Translations under genes and position numbers: made by a program
Notes under the pieces: generated by a model
Told to the model about the DNA's origin: nothing
Databases searched by the model: none
Seen by the model: only the letters and a program-made list of their open reading frames with translations
Shown: one piece after another, positions 36,991-48,059 of the stretch
Layout of the letters: every line of letters begins with the position of its first letter
Numbering within the stretch: the first letter of the stretch is position 1
Assembly: GCF_017562075.2 (NCBI RefSeq)
Contig: NC_054085.1
Location: 12,174,722-12,238,721 of the forward strand
Origin: Anopheles merus
Taxonomy: Eukaryota; Arthropoda; Insecta; Diptera; Culicidae
Length of the DNA stretch: 64,000 nucleotides
Reading direction: 5' to 3'

Positions 36991-37960
36991 TAATGAGCGA
37001 GCAATAAAATTAGCTTGAAATGTGTGTCATCGTTAAACACAACCACATAAAGAAGATAACGATTCCAGAATAAACTTATCAAATGGAATTTAAATCATTA
37101 CTGACAATCGGAGTCTCATGTCTTTATAAATGTAGGTCACTTAGAAAGAGATTGCAGCCGAAATTCCCTTTTTTGCAATTCTGCCACACGCAATTTCCGT
37201 TAAGGAAAGTATTTTCCTGTCAACGTACTTTTAACATACATGAAAATAGAACAATAATTTAAGAAACAAAGTATTAGTTATTATAACAAGAATTAATTAC
37301 AGTTTAAGGAAGCAATGGCAGGCAATCGGGCCAGATAAACCAACCAACCAACCAACAGTAAAACATACACCGATGCTGACCCTGTGTTATATTTGTCAAG
37401 AAATCAACGGTGCTTGAATTGTTTTTCTGTAGTTAATTTTACTTCCTTTTCAATAAAACGTATTCTTCTTCTACTTTTTTCGTTTGACTTTCGATCAAAT
37501 GTTTTCAATAAATTATTCTCTTACGTTTTTTCATAACAAAATATGAGTTTATCATATTGAGAATTGAAATGCTTGAAAAAAATTTATTGCATACCTTCAG
37601 GCGTTCAGGGGTTTCTGTCTTGAATCGAATCAAAGTCTTTTGATAGAACGGACGAATCGACGGCTCACTGATTCTTGCTTAATGGGTAACTATTTAAATT
37701 TCTTCACTTTAATGTCTTGAAGTAGAGCGTATATTCAGAATATTGCTTGTGTGTTGTGTGTATTTCTTTATGTGATCTACTGTATTAATTAAATTATTTT
37801 ATTTTCACTAATCGCCCTTAATGTTGAAATTTACCCTGATCAGCTTAACCTTTGTTCAAATCTTATTACTGGACAGAATTTGGACAGTATTGCTAGAAAC
37901 TCCAAGTACAGTTTGAAAATACCTACCCACCGGCAGGAATTTGAGCAGAATTATCTAACA
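36991..37960. other. AT-rich stretch, nothing recognised
   Basis: A short (CCAA)n run occurs at about 37338-37354. Otherwise it is featureless. Confidence 0.45.
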
Positions 37961-39720
37961 TATCATTGCTCAAAGATGGAGATGAAGTTGGTTTCTAGCC
38001 AACTCGAGCCGTAACAAAGCTTGCAGCTAGAAAAACAACACAATATGAAAGCGCCACAATCTAACCCACCCCGTCTATCAGCACTTGCCATGCCAAATAC
38101 AGCGAAACCTCTCATATTTACAATTACCCTGTCCGCCTGAAGACCACTGCACCAAGCAAGCGATAAGCATCGACCATTTCTTCCCTCAATTGCAGTGCTG
38201 ATCCCGATGAAAAAGGCAATTAGTACAGCCGGGGAAGCATGGGGAAGCATGAGGTTGCTGCTAGACAACGGGACAACGCATTCGAGATCATGTGTTGGTC
38301 CTCGGTCCCCGTCGGTCGATAGGCCAAATTGTTCGTTCGCAAAAGCGATACACACACCGCACACAGTAGCTTTTACAAAACGGCAGCCTTACATTACATT
38401 ACGTCGCCTCGCTTGCACAGATCAATGCATTCTGATAAGCCCGCGTATCAAAACTAAGGGGTAGAAAGGAGAGAAGGGGAGGACCTGCATTCAGTTGCAT
38501 CGAAATTGCACAAGCTTACAGTGTATATCGAACATCCCAGCGCTTTATCAATGAAGACGGGTAAATCTGGCATTGACCTCGAGCATGCCCTCTCACTCTC
38601 CGTTCCTTTGATCAATAAATGGATTCAATTCAATTATAATTATGCTTAATAAAATTATTTCCAAATCCTGCAAAGCGTTCCGTCGCTCCATTCACAAACT
38701 CGGAGCAGCAGCAGCCGAGGAACAACAGCGAAGAACGGTTCGAAAGACGCCAACAAGATGCAGCCATGGGATGTGCAGCGGCCGAAGGGTTACCAGTGTG
38801 AGAGGGAAAGGCTGGAAAATATTGATATTCCAATGAAACAATAAAGCGACTTTTACAAAACACAGCAAAATGGCTTTCAATTGGTTTTGTGTTCGAAGGG
38901 GAGTTCCACTTACCTTGCTCTTGTCCCCTTCTTTGTGGGCTTGCGCTTGCGTGTGTATGAGCTTCTAATTCTTGTACTTGCCCATGGCTCTCGGTTGCAT
39001 ATGTTTAGCGGTCGCTTTGTTCCGTAGCCGGTACGCCAAAACTGCAGCACTCTCCAACCCCCCTGGTGCGCCATGGCATGGCCATTTCTGTCAGACGCTC
39101 TCGCTCTCCCTCTCTCTCCCTTTCGCTTCCCAGCATCAAACAGTAGCCAAACAGGCAAACAGCTACTGCCCTAATGATGCTAAATCTTGTACGGATCGGG
39201 ACCACTCACTCCGGCCGGGGGGTAAGCCGCGGGCACGGCAGCAATAATACAGAAATGAAATTTGTACAAATCTGGCTATCAAATCGTACAATCTGTTCGT
39301 TGTTCGCGTCCGATTCCGTTTGGAATTCATTTTTCCCCCCACTGCCGGCTCTGCGCCTGAATGCCTTCATTGCGCGCGCGCGAGAAAAAAAACAAGAGAC
39401 AATGAAAGATAAATAGAGCCCTTGTGTGTGTTTATGTGGGGTGGATGGGAGCTTTCCAATTGGAGGAGCTAAGAAATATGCACCATCGATGACTGGCCCC
39501 CTTTCTCGCTTTTCTCCAGCACAGGTTCAATCTGCAGCAACGACATGCTATAAAACGGAGCGGGATCGCTTAATGCTTTAAGGCGCGCATGGCATAGCAA
39601 ACAGTGTTGTGCCAGGAGGGGGGGGGGGGGTCAATGGGCTATAAACTGACGCTAAACTGACTTTCATTCCCTAGCTTATTAGGTTCGGGAAAGGATGTGA
39701 TGGGTTCAGTGGATTTAACA
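37961..39720. other. GC-richer non-coding block
   Basis: It has overlapping open frames without domains, a CT-rich stretch near 39098-39121 and a 13-G run at 39618-39630. No gene is supported. Confidence 0.45.
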
Positions 39721-40484
39721 ATTTAAATTTTATTTATTTTTAAATTAAATTTCACTTTTAAACTATAAATATTATAACAAATTAAACAACATCTGAATGA
39801 ATCGTCACATAAAATATGTAATTTAATTTCTGTAACGATCTTTTCGCCTATTTCCATCAAGCAGTAATTTAAAGGGTTTGTTGACAATATCCGCTTGACC
39901 AACCAAAAAAAATATGGCAAACCCTGTAAACACGTGATTTATTAGCGTCGATGACTGTACAAATCATATTTGCAGGTGTACAATTTCAAATGCAGATAAG
40001 TTGTACAAATTTCTAAAAGATTTTTGTATTCTAAGACAACAATCGGTACTATTTCCAAATCAAAATGCTTTAAAGCAATGCCACGTGATGGCTTGAATGT
40101 ATCTTTACAAGTGTTACAGGGTTTACTGTTAGTGCCTAATGATTTTGATCCGGTCTGTAAGTAAGTGGCGTTTTACTCGTGTGCTAGACTTTAGTTTTAA
40201 ATCAGCCTTGATCAATCGTTGCATTGAGCTTTTGGAGATATTGGCCTCTTTTGCCAACTATTCGATGGATCGTATTAGATCTCGTTTCAGTTTTTTTCCT
40301 CCACGAATCTAACAACCTTTGAGGTGCGAGCTGATCACGGACGTCCACTTCCTGGCTTTCTGGGACGTTGATCATCGAGTAGGATACGTTATATGCGGTA
40401 TATAGTGGCCACATGATTTTGCTCATTTATCTCAACATCTTCCTTCTACACATCTGACACTAATGCATCAATTGATTGGATTGG
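39721..40484. other. AT-rich stretch with an unidentified 74-codon frame
   Basis: The minus-strand frame 40426-40202 starts with ATG and has protein-like composition (VRDQLAPQRLLDSWRKK), but I know no family for it and see no gene context. A mobile-element relic is the likeliest explanation. Confidence 0.3.
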
Positions 40485-40740
40485 AGATGAGTAATTCAGA
40501 TTCATGAATCTGAAAGAATCTTCAAAGTATTCAAATGGCTCTGAAGATTCATAAAACTCAAAATTAAATTGACAAAGAGCAAAGGCACGCTTTCTTGACA
40601 TTTTCTTCCATATATTTGTGCCTAATGAGGTATTTTTAGAGGTTTAAATATCTGTTTCATAGATTCGCGGCTCTCAAGAGAATCATGAAGCATTTACGAT
40701 TGTTGAGAATCTCCAGAGATTAATTTTTTTAAATTCCTCT
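40485..40740. repeat. GATTCATGAATC-type array
   Basis: It begins GAGATGAGTAATTCAGATTC, followed by ATGAATCTGAAAGAATC, CTGAAGATTCATAAAACTC and, further right, ATAGATTCGCGG, AGAATCATGAAGC and GAGAATCTCCAGAG. It is more diverged than its relative in TTC36 intron 2. It lies in an AT-rich trough. Confidence 0.55.
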
Positions 40741-41267
40741 TTTCGAAACTTTGAAAATACGCATGAAACTTTGAAAATTAGTACAAATGTTTACAAATTC
40801 AATTTGAGTGTAAAATTACTCTTCACCGAAGAATTATAAGATTGATTCTTCTATAGGATTTATTCACTACAATACTACCTTGAATTCCATAATAAGCCCT
40901 TTTCTATAGAGACTTTTGGATAGCAGGCCTATTGTACTGTTCAAGTATTGCAAATTGAGAGCTGCAATTGTGATATCAACTAAGAACTCTATTCTTATAG
41001 GGTTTTCCTGCTCACATTATAGTTAGATTAGCGCTATTCGTCGCTTACGGTATGTTTTTGTACCGCTATCACGTTATGGATTTATCCATCCTAATTAAGA
41101 TAAATTTTACCAAAATTGTTTTTAACACATTTCTGGCCACATTGCCATCGCGTTTTCTTAGAGATTGATAGCAGCACACCTTGTGCAACGTTGAATTATA
41201 AGTACAGACGAAATGTAATAATAAAAATCAACTAAAATAACCAGATTGCCACAAACTCTGTGCAAGT

Positions 41268-41339
41268 AGGTTCCACCGAGATTTGAACTCGGATCGTTGG
41301 ATTCAGAGTCCAAAGTGCTAACCATTACACCATGGAACC
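41268..41339 (-). tRNA. tRNA-Gln (anticodon CTG)
   Basis: The minus strand begins GGTTCCATGGTGTAATGG and ends TCTCGGTGGAACC plus discriminator T, 72 nt in all. The acceptor stem GGTTCCA/TGGAACC pairs at all seven positions. The anticodon stem TTGGA/TCCAA encloses loop CTCTGAA, with anticodon CTG at 41306-41304. The T stem CCGAG/CTCGG is perfect, with loop TTCAAAT. No intron is present. Compared with the common eukaryotic tRNA-Gln(CTG), the anticodon stem carries a compensated C-G to T-A change, which suggests a functional gene and not a decaying copy. A hAT element lies about 70 bp upstream. Confidence 0.95.
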
Positions 41340-41408
41340 TGTTTGTTCGCCACACACTGATTCAAGCGTTACGTTAAAATCTTAAAGGCTACATACGACA
41401 GTGTAGTC

Positions 41409-42244
41409 CAGTGATGTCAAACTCGTTTTGGGTCGCTGGCCGGATTACCATTGAAAATATTCTCGCGGGCCGCAATTGAGCGGTGTTGGGTAGGTGAGTG
41501 GGAGGTATGTGATGAATAAAATTCTACCTTTTTATACCAAAATAAATCATTTGGTCCAGATTTTGATTTCACCATCACCCACTACTATACCACATGGTGT
41601 TTTCGATCGGCGAAAATCATTAAGGACTTATTCTTCAACCTATAATCGTATCTAGAATCTAGAATCGTTCTAAACAACAAATATAGAAGGAAATAATATG
41701 CAAATCAGTTTACATTTACTCATACTTTACTTTTGCGGAGGTCACCCCAACCCAGAAATTGTATCATTCTTATACAATGTCCCAGATATATGCCAACTTA
41801 TAGATTGCCTGGACCGTTCTTTAAACCTCGTATATCACCTCAACATATCAACACACAAAGAACAAATGCTGCAATTTAACAAAACTAAATCACCAATAAG
41901 GATAACTCATAATTTTAGCACTATATCGGCAAATATTCGCAAGTTATGTGGGTTTTTTTAAAGGAAAAGTGACTACCAACTTCGAATAGGCCTCATACAA
42001 ATCACGGCTTTTTCAACGGCCTCATACAATTCACAGTGCTTGGATTTTAAAGATTTTAAAGATATATACCTGATTTTTTAGAAGTCTTGCTAAAGAGTAC
42101 CCTCATCAATTAAGTGAAGTAAGTGATATTCCGAGTGGTGTGTACATGGTTTCCAAATTTTCCAGAAAGCTTCAAGGTCAGAAAATGGGCGAAAATATGA
42201 GTCCGACTTTGAGGAGCCCGCGGGCTGTATGTTTGACATGTCTG
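41409..42244. mobile_element. Non-autonomous hAT element B, 836 bp
   Basis: The left end is CAGTGATGTCAAACTC. The right end, reverse-complemented, is CAGACATGTCAAACAT. Flanking octamers GTGTAGTC (41401-41408) and GTTTAGTC (42245-42252) agree at seven of eight positions, as expected of an aged hAT duplication. GC-rich subterminal blocks (CGCGGGCCGC near 41463, GCCCGCGGGC near 42216) mirror each other. The one internal frame (41698-41961) shows no BED finger or hAT dimerisation motif. This is a different family from element A, though of similar size. Confidence 0.82.
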
Positions 42245-42650
42245 GTTTAGTCTGTTAAGCTTTTTTTGTGATTTATTTGAATTAAGTTTTTTTTAAAGAG
42301 TTCTTTGCATCATTTTAGGAACGCCAATGATAGTGTGGGTCCTTAAACGAGAAGTTTGCTTATATGGACGAACCATTGAATGGACAGAATCATTGCTGTA
42401 ATAGGAAGCAAAAAAAAATACTTCTTTTTACAGCAATAATTCTCAAATGCCACATTTTTCTATCCCATTTGCTCTTCCATTGTTCCACTTAAAGTAAATT
42501 AATCAGTTGAGAAATTTGATTCTGTTGGACAGAGAAATCCAATGATTGTGTTAGACCCTTACTCTTCTATTTTCCAATATGATTCAAATAGGACGATCGT
42601 TTACTTACGTTTAGCGTATCTATAGCAACTACACTGTGTCTCAACATAAA

Positions 42651-44260
42651 CCAATCACCCGTTACACATTCATACATCCATAGCAAAATTTCTCCGCAAC
42701 AAACAAGCTCATCTGGTGCATTTATTTTGACCCGTTTTGATCTGCATTTATCATCTTAATACAGCTGACACGGTGGGGGGATAGCATGCTACTATCAACA
42801 GCCAGCTTTCCAACAAACAAAGCGTGTGTTCCATCTGGACTGCACCTTCTACCGGCCAACAATGTTGTTACGCTTCCTGGTGGCAGCACCATTCTACACA
42901 ACCACACAGGCATGAAATTTGCACAGCACACTGTGAGCCGCGGCGGCAGCAGAGAGGCAGCGAGCATCGAGTTAACGATGCGCGCAAGGTGGAATTATCT
43001 TGTAAAATGTAAACTCAGTTTATCTGCTGACAATTTCATTTCTGTTTTAAGTTTTATTACACCGCGCGCGAACCTGACGATAAGGTGGAAGGAAAGGGAA
43101 GGCAGAATGGGCAGAAACAGGATCTTCCTTCGAAAAAAAAAAAACAAAACGAAAAGAGAAAAACAGGCGAACGTTGCACGTCACTGCACAGCTTTAGACT
43201 CTCTCTCTCTCTCTCTCTTCCTTAGAAGGCCGAGGCCGAGCAAACTCCGCTTTCGGGAGTTGTTAATGTAGTGAAATTAAATTTAAATTTACAGATTGAT
43301 ATGATCAAATAATAACATGTACGTGTGTGTGTGTGTGTGTATGCGTGAGTTTGTGTGTTTGGGCAGGAGTGAATGGAGCCTCCGTGTGCAATTTCGGTCG
43401 ACACGCGCGGGGCTTCAGGATTTTCGGGCAAGTTGGCCTGATGTTCTTGACCGATGGGGGCAACTTCTTGTGGTAGAACAATTTCTCCTGGATTAACGGT
43501 TGTTTTTTGCCATTCTTTTTTTTTCTCCTTCCCTCACGTAATCCTGTGCACCTTGCCCGCAGGGGTGAGCGTTCTCTCGGCAGCCTGGCTACGGACCGGG
43601 ACCGGGAAGATTGATTTATGGGGAAGATCAGTGCGAGATCATCGCCGTAATCCGTAATCGTCCTTAATTTTACACCCTCGGTTGTCGGCCCGTCCGACCG
43701 GCCGGCCTGCCCTTGAGGACGCGTAGCCATTACATTAAGCCATCCACAGTCCGCCAGCCAGCAGGAGCAAAACTCAAGCAACTCAACTGTAACCAGCCAC
43801 TTTTCAGTCGTAAAATTTAACGGCTCATCATCATTGTTTGGAGCGCACCACCAAACGAACAACAACAAAAAATCAAATGAGCCGTAAGAAACAGCTCCGA
43901 AAATCTCTAGGACGAGGCCATTCACTTGTGTTTTTCACAGCCACATTCCGCACAAGGGGCACAATCGTTAGTTAGTTGTTTTTGTTAAGAGCACTGGAGA
44001 CGTAGAAAGAAGCGTTGCAATGGAAGGAACCTGTATCCTGGCGCTAATGAACGTTTGTTAGTGTAAAATGCATTTTCTTCTGCTTCCGCCAGTTCCGCGT
44101 TAAAGATTTGTTTGTGTTATTAAGCACGTACTTAACGTTGGTGGTGAGGTGAGCTTGATGAAGTGTTTGCCATCATTGCATGATGGATGTGATGAGCAGA
44201 AATTCCAGCTATTTGTGAAGCAAAGCCACAAAGGCTTAAGAATAACATGTTTCTTACTGG
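42651..44260. other. GC-richer non-coding block downstream of TTC36
   Basis: It holds a CT tract (43199-43219), a (GT)n tract (43323-43341) and a long minus-strand chance frame (43925-43305) that partly translates the GT repeat as alternating His/Thr. No gene is recognised. Confidence 0.5.
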
Positions 44261-44264
44261 GTGG

Positions 44265-44289
44265 TTTATTTTTGAATTTTCATTTTATT
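44265..44289 (-). terminator. Poly(A) signals of TTC36
   Basis: On the minus strand AATAAA occurs at 44289-44284, about 74 nt after the stop codon, and again at 44270-44265. Either could direct cleavage, giving a short 3' UTR of roughly 100-130 nt. The DNA beyond is GC-rich and carries no continuation of the reading frame. Confidence 0.6.
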
Positions 44290-44362
44290 AATTTCATTCA
44301 TCTTACAGCTAACTTAAGGATTGAGGACAAACGATGTCCTCGAAAACACATCTGCCCCTTCA

Positions 44363-45328
44363 TCACATCTTCATCACCTCGCGCAGCATTTGATTGCACA
44401 GGGCTGCGAATGGGTTCAGCTCGATTAGCTGCGTGCGGGCAAATTTGCTACCGAGCTTAGCGGCCAGCTCAAAGTCTGCCCGGGCTCCATCGACGTCGTT
44501 GTTCTTGCGCTTCAGTATGCCACGCTGACAGAGCGCACGGCATCCTGTGCGACCCGTTTGATTGGACAGCTTTAGCGCTTGATCGATGTCGCTGAGAGAT
44601 TCTGTGGGAATGAAATGGAAGAAAAACATAAAATTATTTTTTTTAAATGTAAGAGAATATTCTTAGTTTACTTTTAGATGATTTTGATTGAGTGTTGAGC
44701 TATGAAGTTTCCTGAGGAAGTGGTTGGACTGTTTATAAAAAAACGTTAATAACGGACAAAATTATCTGATGCCGTTTCAAAGATATAAAAATGGAGCATT
44801 TTCAACGTATCAACTCAGAGTTTGAATCATTTTGGTGCATTCGGTTACTTATTAATGCTTTAATTTTTAAGATTGGAATATACAAGGAGAAAGGATCTAC
44901 AAAGGTCAAGTGACGGATGCTAGTTACAGTTGCATAACTAGTAGTGATGGGCGGGTCGACCCGAACCTATCGGGTCGGAGCCATCCGTAAGCGACCCGGA
45001 GTCGTTAGAGTCGACCCGAAAGGTACAAGTTGTAGGTTCAGTAGGTGCAACGACTCCGGTAGGTGCAAGAAAGCATAAGCGACTCCGACCCATTGGTGCA
45101 GCGAGTTCGGGTCGGGTCGGGCCAAAGTAGGTTTAGTTTGACCCGAGGGTTCAGCGACTTCGGGTCGACCCGACTGATGAGTAGGTGCGGGAAAGCATAA
45201 GCGACTCCGACCTGCAGCGAGTTCGGGTTGGGTCGAGTCAAGATAGGTTAAATCCGAACCGACCTTTCATATTACAAACGTTTTGATTCAAATTTTGAAT
45301 AGCCACGAAATTTCATCAATAATCTTTA

Positions 45329-45363
<35 letters not shown>

Positions 45364-47835
45364 CACCTTTTTTTTATTTTTAACTTTTTTAAGGTCCGGA
45401 CTAGTTTTAGGTTTCATTAATCTTTCGTTGAGATTCATTCATATGAATCTTCAGTGGTGAGTGATTCGAATCTCGAGTCGAATCTTCAAAGATTCATGAA
45501 TCACTAAAGATTCACAAATCTTTGAAGATTCATTTCTAGAATCTAAAAGATTCATAACTCGATTAAAATTCATATATCTCCAGGAATTTATGAAATTCCA
45601 CCTAAAACATGCCCGTCGTGGGTTCAAGCCTCGCATGGACCTTATCCCCGTAGCAAAACAAACTATCCGGCCACGTGGTATTGCCAAGAAGTCTCGAAAG
45701 CCTGTATAGGCTGACATGACCACTTAGGTTGTTACCCCCAGAAGAAGAATAATAAAAAGCTCAAGCTTTTTGAAAGTTTAGAGAATTATAAATCTTCCCA
45801 ATCGAGATTCAGATTCATTGAACAATTCCAAAGATTCATTCAGATTCATGAATCTGAATCCGATTTATCCAGCATTAGTCCGGACATCCAGTTCTGAGGA
45901 CAACCTTGACCGACAGGACGGCGGTCTTATTGAAAATATTAATATAAAGTAAAAAATCCTGCTCTAAGTTCCGGACTGAATCAAACAAGTGGTTTTATGA
46001 ATATCAGAGCACAATCAGACAAAAGATTAAGAAATTAAGTAAAAACATCATGAATGTTCGGAGTTTGAAGCTGTCCGTAATTTGAATCACAACGGTATAA
46101 AAAATGATACAAATTCAATCAACGTTTGCTGACGTATATGACTAATACTTTGCTAGTAACGATCGGGTTCAAGTCCCATTTCGACCGGGGACTGACTATC
46201 ATGCTATGGGAAAAAGAATCAATCACAGATAGTCAAGCCTATCAGTGGTTAAAACAGCACTAAACCTGCAACGGTTGTTGTGACAAATAAGAAGCAATAA
46301 TTGCATTGTTCTATGCTCAATGTTTGAATGTTTAAATGTTAATCACAGTGTTTTTCATACACTACTTTATATTCTTGAAGTGTAGAATGAATAGTTTTTC
46401 ATGATCGATGATGATGATCTTCCCATATTTCTTATCGTAATTAGGTATTGACGTTTGCATTAATACAAAAAATGACACAAATTGTCGACTTTTCATGGGT
46501 TTATCTTGGCCCCCACTAACGAAACGTTAATTGCATTTTCAATAATAGTATCCCATGAGTCAGCAGACAAAATTTGACACCTCTATCGGTCGAACTCTGA
46601 CCGTGATGGCCAAAAAGTGAAGAAACTTCGTTCAGGACCGTGCGTAATCAAAGAACGGCACCCCGTAGCATCTAAAACGAACACCGTGTGGCGATGTTTG
46701 TGGACATCGTATAAGCCTATTCCGGCATCTAAAACATATTGTCAACATATTAGTACAATAATCTGATATTCGAAAGAAAACCCAGTTCCAAATGGCCAAC
46801 GATCCTGTGCAAAATGTGGTTCCAAAGGAATCTGAAAATGAAGATCGAAGGACAAGTGGCTACATTGCTGCGTTAGCTTGGCCGGGAGATCGATATGGTA
46901 GATCGATACAACCGGCCAAACAGTGAAATAGTACCTGGGAAACATGAGCAAACATTTCAGGAACCAGAAATCGCGTCCACTGTCTTCACAGCGGCAAGCA
47001 ATGACGCCAAAACGTAATACGGTCATTTCAAGCGAATTTCGATATGACACCCTAATACATAAACCGGTCCAATATCCTCCACCTGCATCCCATCGAAATT
47101 TTCTTAACCAACATAAAATATAAGCGCTACTCCAACAATTCTGTAGTGAAAACTAAGGAAGAATTGTTAAACATCGACGTAGATCTTAAAAACTTGCCTA
47201 CACGCATTTATTCATCCGCCACGGTGAACATTCCGGCGAACATAACTGATGAAAAGGTAGCTTGCAAAATAAGGATCTATGATTATAGTTTCAATGTAGG
47301 TGTGGCTCACATGATTTTGTCACATAGTTAGATAAAATAGTTATTACCCTTGTTGGACTATCTTAAAAGCTAAAATCTTGAAGGGGCAAATAACTGGCCT
47401 AAACATTGTTCTATTACTACCACTTACCCTCCTCTTTCCCCAGCAAAATGTACACCTGTGCGCGATTATTCCAAGGAGCCGGTCGTTCCGGCGCCGTTTC
47501 GATCGATTTGCTAAGCAGCTCCAAAGCCTCCGACAGCTTACCCTGTCCCGCAAGCCCTATCGCTTCGAGTTCCAATCGTTGCGAATCGCTCACACGCGCA
47601 TCACCACTTACATTGGCATCTGCAATCAAAGCAAATATGCAATGTAAGACTACATAGATAAAACACAACACTTAACACACCAATATCACCCCAATAACAT
47701 ACCTTGAGGATCGTCTAAATGTTTTTCCTCTTCCTGCAACAGATACTCCTCGCCTCCGATTTGGGACGGATTCAGGATCGATTCCAGCACTTGCCGATCG
47801 TGCTCGGAAAGACAGTCTTTGGTTAGTGGGTTCAT
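44363..47835 (-). CDS. TTC36: Tetratricopeptide repeat protein 36 (TTC36), three coding exons
   Basis: Coding exons on the minus strand are 47835-47703, 47619-47428 and 44601-44363, totalling 564 nt or 187 residues plus stop TGA; vertebrate TTC36 is about 189. Donors read AAG|GTATGT and AGG|GTAAGT. Acceptors read GATTGCAG|AT and TCCCACAG|AA. Both introns are phase 1. The start ATG at 47835 sits in CGTAAAATGAAC, a good insect context, and no ATG lies between it and the predicted transcription start. Recognition rests on family signatures: PERPAPWNNRAQ (about residues 88-99), GARADFELAAKLGS (147-160), FARTQLIELNPFAALCNQML (162-181) and an ILNPSQ-type acidic N-terminus. Three TPR helical hairpins span roughly 58-91, 92-125 and 128-162. 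No signal peptide or membrane segment is visible, so the protein is probably cytosolic. TTC36 (HBP21) is described as an Hsp70-binding protein, and in mammals it protects 4-hydroxyphenylpyruvate dioxygenase in tyrosine catabolism. Transfer of that role to this insect is inference. Confidence 0.93.
44945..45265. repeat. Diverged array of GGGTCGACCCG-type units in TTC36 intron 2
   Basis: The units GGGTCGACCCGAA, GCGACTCCGACC and AGCGAGTTCGGGTCGGG recur. AGTAGGTGCRRGAAAGCATA occurs at about 45055 and 45180, so a longer period of about 125 bp overlies the short units. The block begins AGTAGTGATGGGCGGG. It is much more GC-rich than the DNA around it. Confidence 0.65.
45332..45361. repeat. (CA)n microsatellite
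   Basis: A CA tract of about 30 bp lies between two diverged arrays in TTC36 intron 2. Similar (GT)n or (CA)n tracts occur at 26976-27008, 29905-29923 and 43323-43341. Confidence 0.9.
45425..45870. repeat. GATTCATGAATC-type array, split by a SINE
   Basis: Both halves (45425-45600 and 45770-45870) are built from GATTCA, TGAATC and AAGATTCATGAATC units in both orientations, so the sequence is locally self-complementary. It starts near CAGTGGTGAGTGATTCG. The same unit makes up the array at 40485-40740, so this is a dispersed family. Confidence 0.65.
45608..45757 (+). mobile_element. SINE fragment (type 2 tail), 5'-truncated, in TTC36 intron 2
   Basis: It starts at ATGCCCGTCGTGGGTTCAAG, so the A-box half is missing. 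It continues through GGCCACGTGGTATTG and AAAGCCTGTATAGGC to an AGAAGAAGAATAATAAAA tail. It interrupts a GATTCA-type array, whose two halves lie at 45425-45600 and 45770-45870. No target-site duplication is clear. Confidence 0.8.
46140..46296 (+). mobile_element. Degenerate type 1 SINE relic in TTC36 intron 2
   Basis: GGGTTCAAGTCCC, GGGGACTGACTATCATGCTA and GCAACGGTTGTTGTG, in that order, match the B-box, middle and 3' part of the type 1 SINE, ending AAATAAGAAGC. The head is missing and divergence is high, so this is an old copy. No duplication is recognisable. Confidence 0.65.
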
Positions 47836-47946
47836 TTTACGGTGGCAAGCGATTCTATTCACACTGACTTTCAGCGTTAGACTGAATACAGGTTCTTGCT
47901 GCGGGTGGATTCTGTCTAGGCAACCGTGGACCGGCGACTTGCCCAA

Positions 47947-47980
47947 AAACCGGACTGTGATTAGATGCAGCAGGAACTGA
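47947..47980 (-). promoter_or_regulatory. Predicted TTC36 core promoter (Inr plus DPE)
   Basis: Read on the minus strand, TCAGTT (47980-47975) matches the insect initiator, with A+1 at 47978. At +28 to +32 (47951-47947) the sequence is GGTTT, matching four of five positions of the downstream promoter element RGWYV. No TATA box is evident at -30. The implied 5' UTR is 143 nt and has no ATG. A second Inr-like TCAGTC (A+1 at 47883) is an alternative start but has a poorer downstream element. This is consensus matching only, with no transcript evidence. Confidence 0.4.
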
Positions 47981-48059
47981 ATCAGAACTGGTTTCTAACA
48001 GTCACGGCGCGCGCTGTTGTCAACAAAGCTGCTGCTCAGGGTTACAGGCGTAGTAAATG

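Larger units (their letters stand above)
44602..47427 (-). other. TTC36 intron 2, filled with repeats
   Basis: This intron is 2826 bp, against 83 bp for intron 1 (47620-47702). It contains a diverged GC-rich array (44945-45265), a (CA)n tract (45332-45361), a GATTCA/TGAATC array (45425-45870) split by a SINE fragment, and a second SINE relic (46140-46296). Most of its length is therefore accounted for by repeats. About 46.5-47.3 kb is unassigned; see the finding on a possible coding relic there. Confidence 0.85.

Noticed and set aside
40202..40426. 74-codon minus-strand ATG frame with protein-like composition
   Set aside because: No recognisable family or context. Mentioned only as unassigned, probably a mobile-element relic.
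43305..43925. 206-codon open frame, minus strand
   Set aside because: Its end translates a GT/CA microsatellite and the rest is basic low-complexity sequence. No gene signals.
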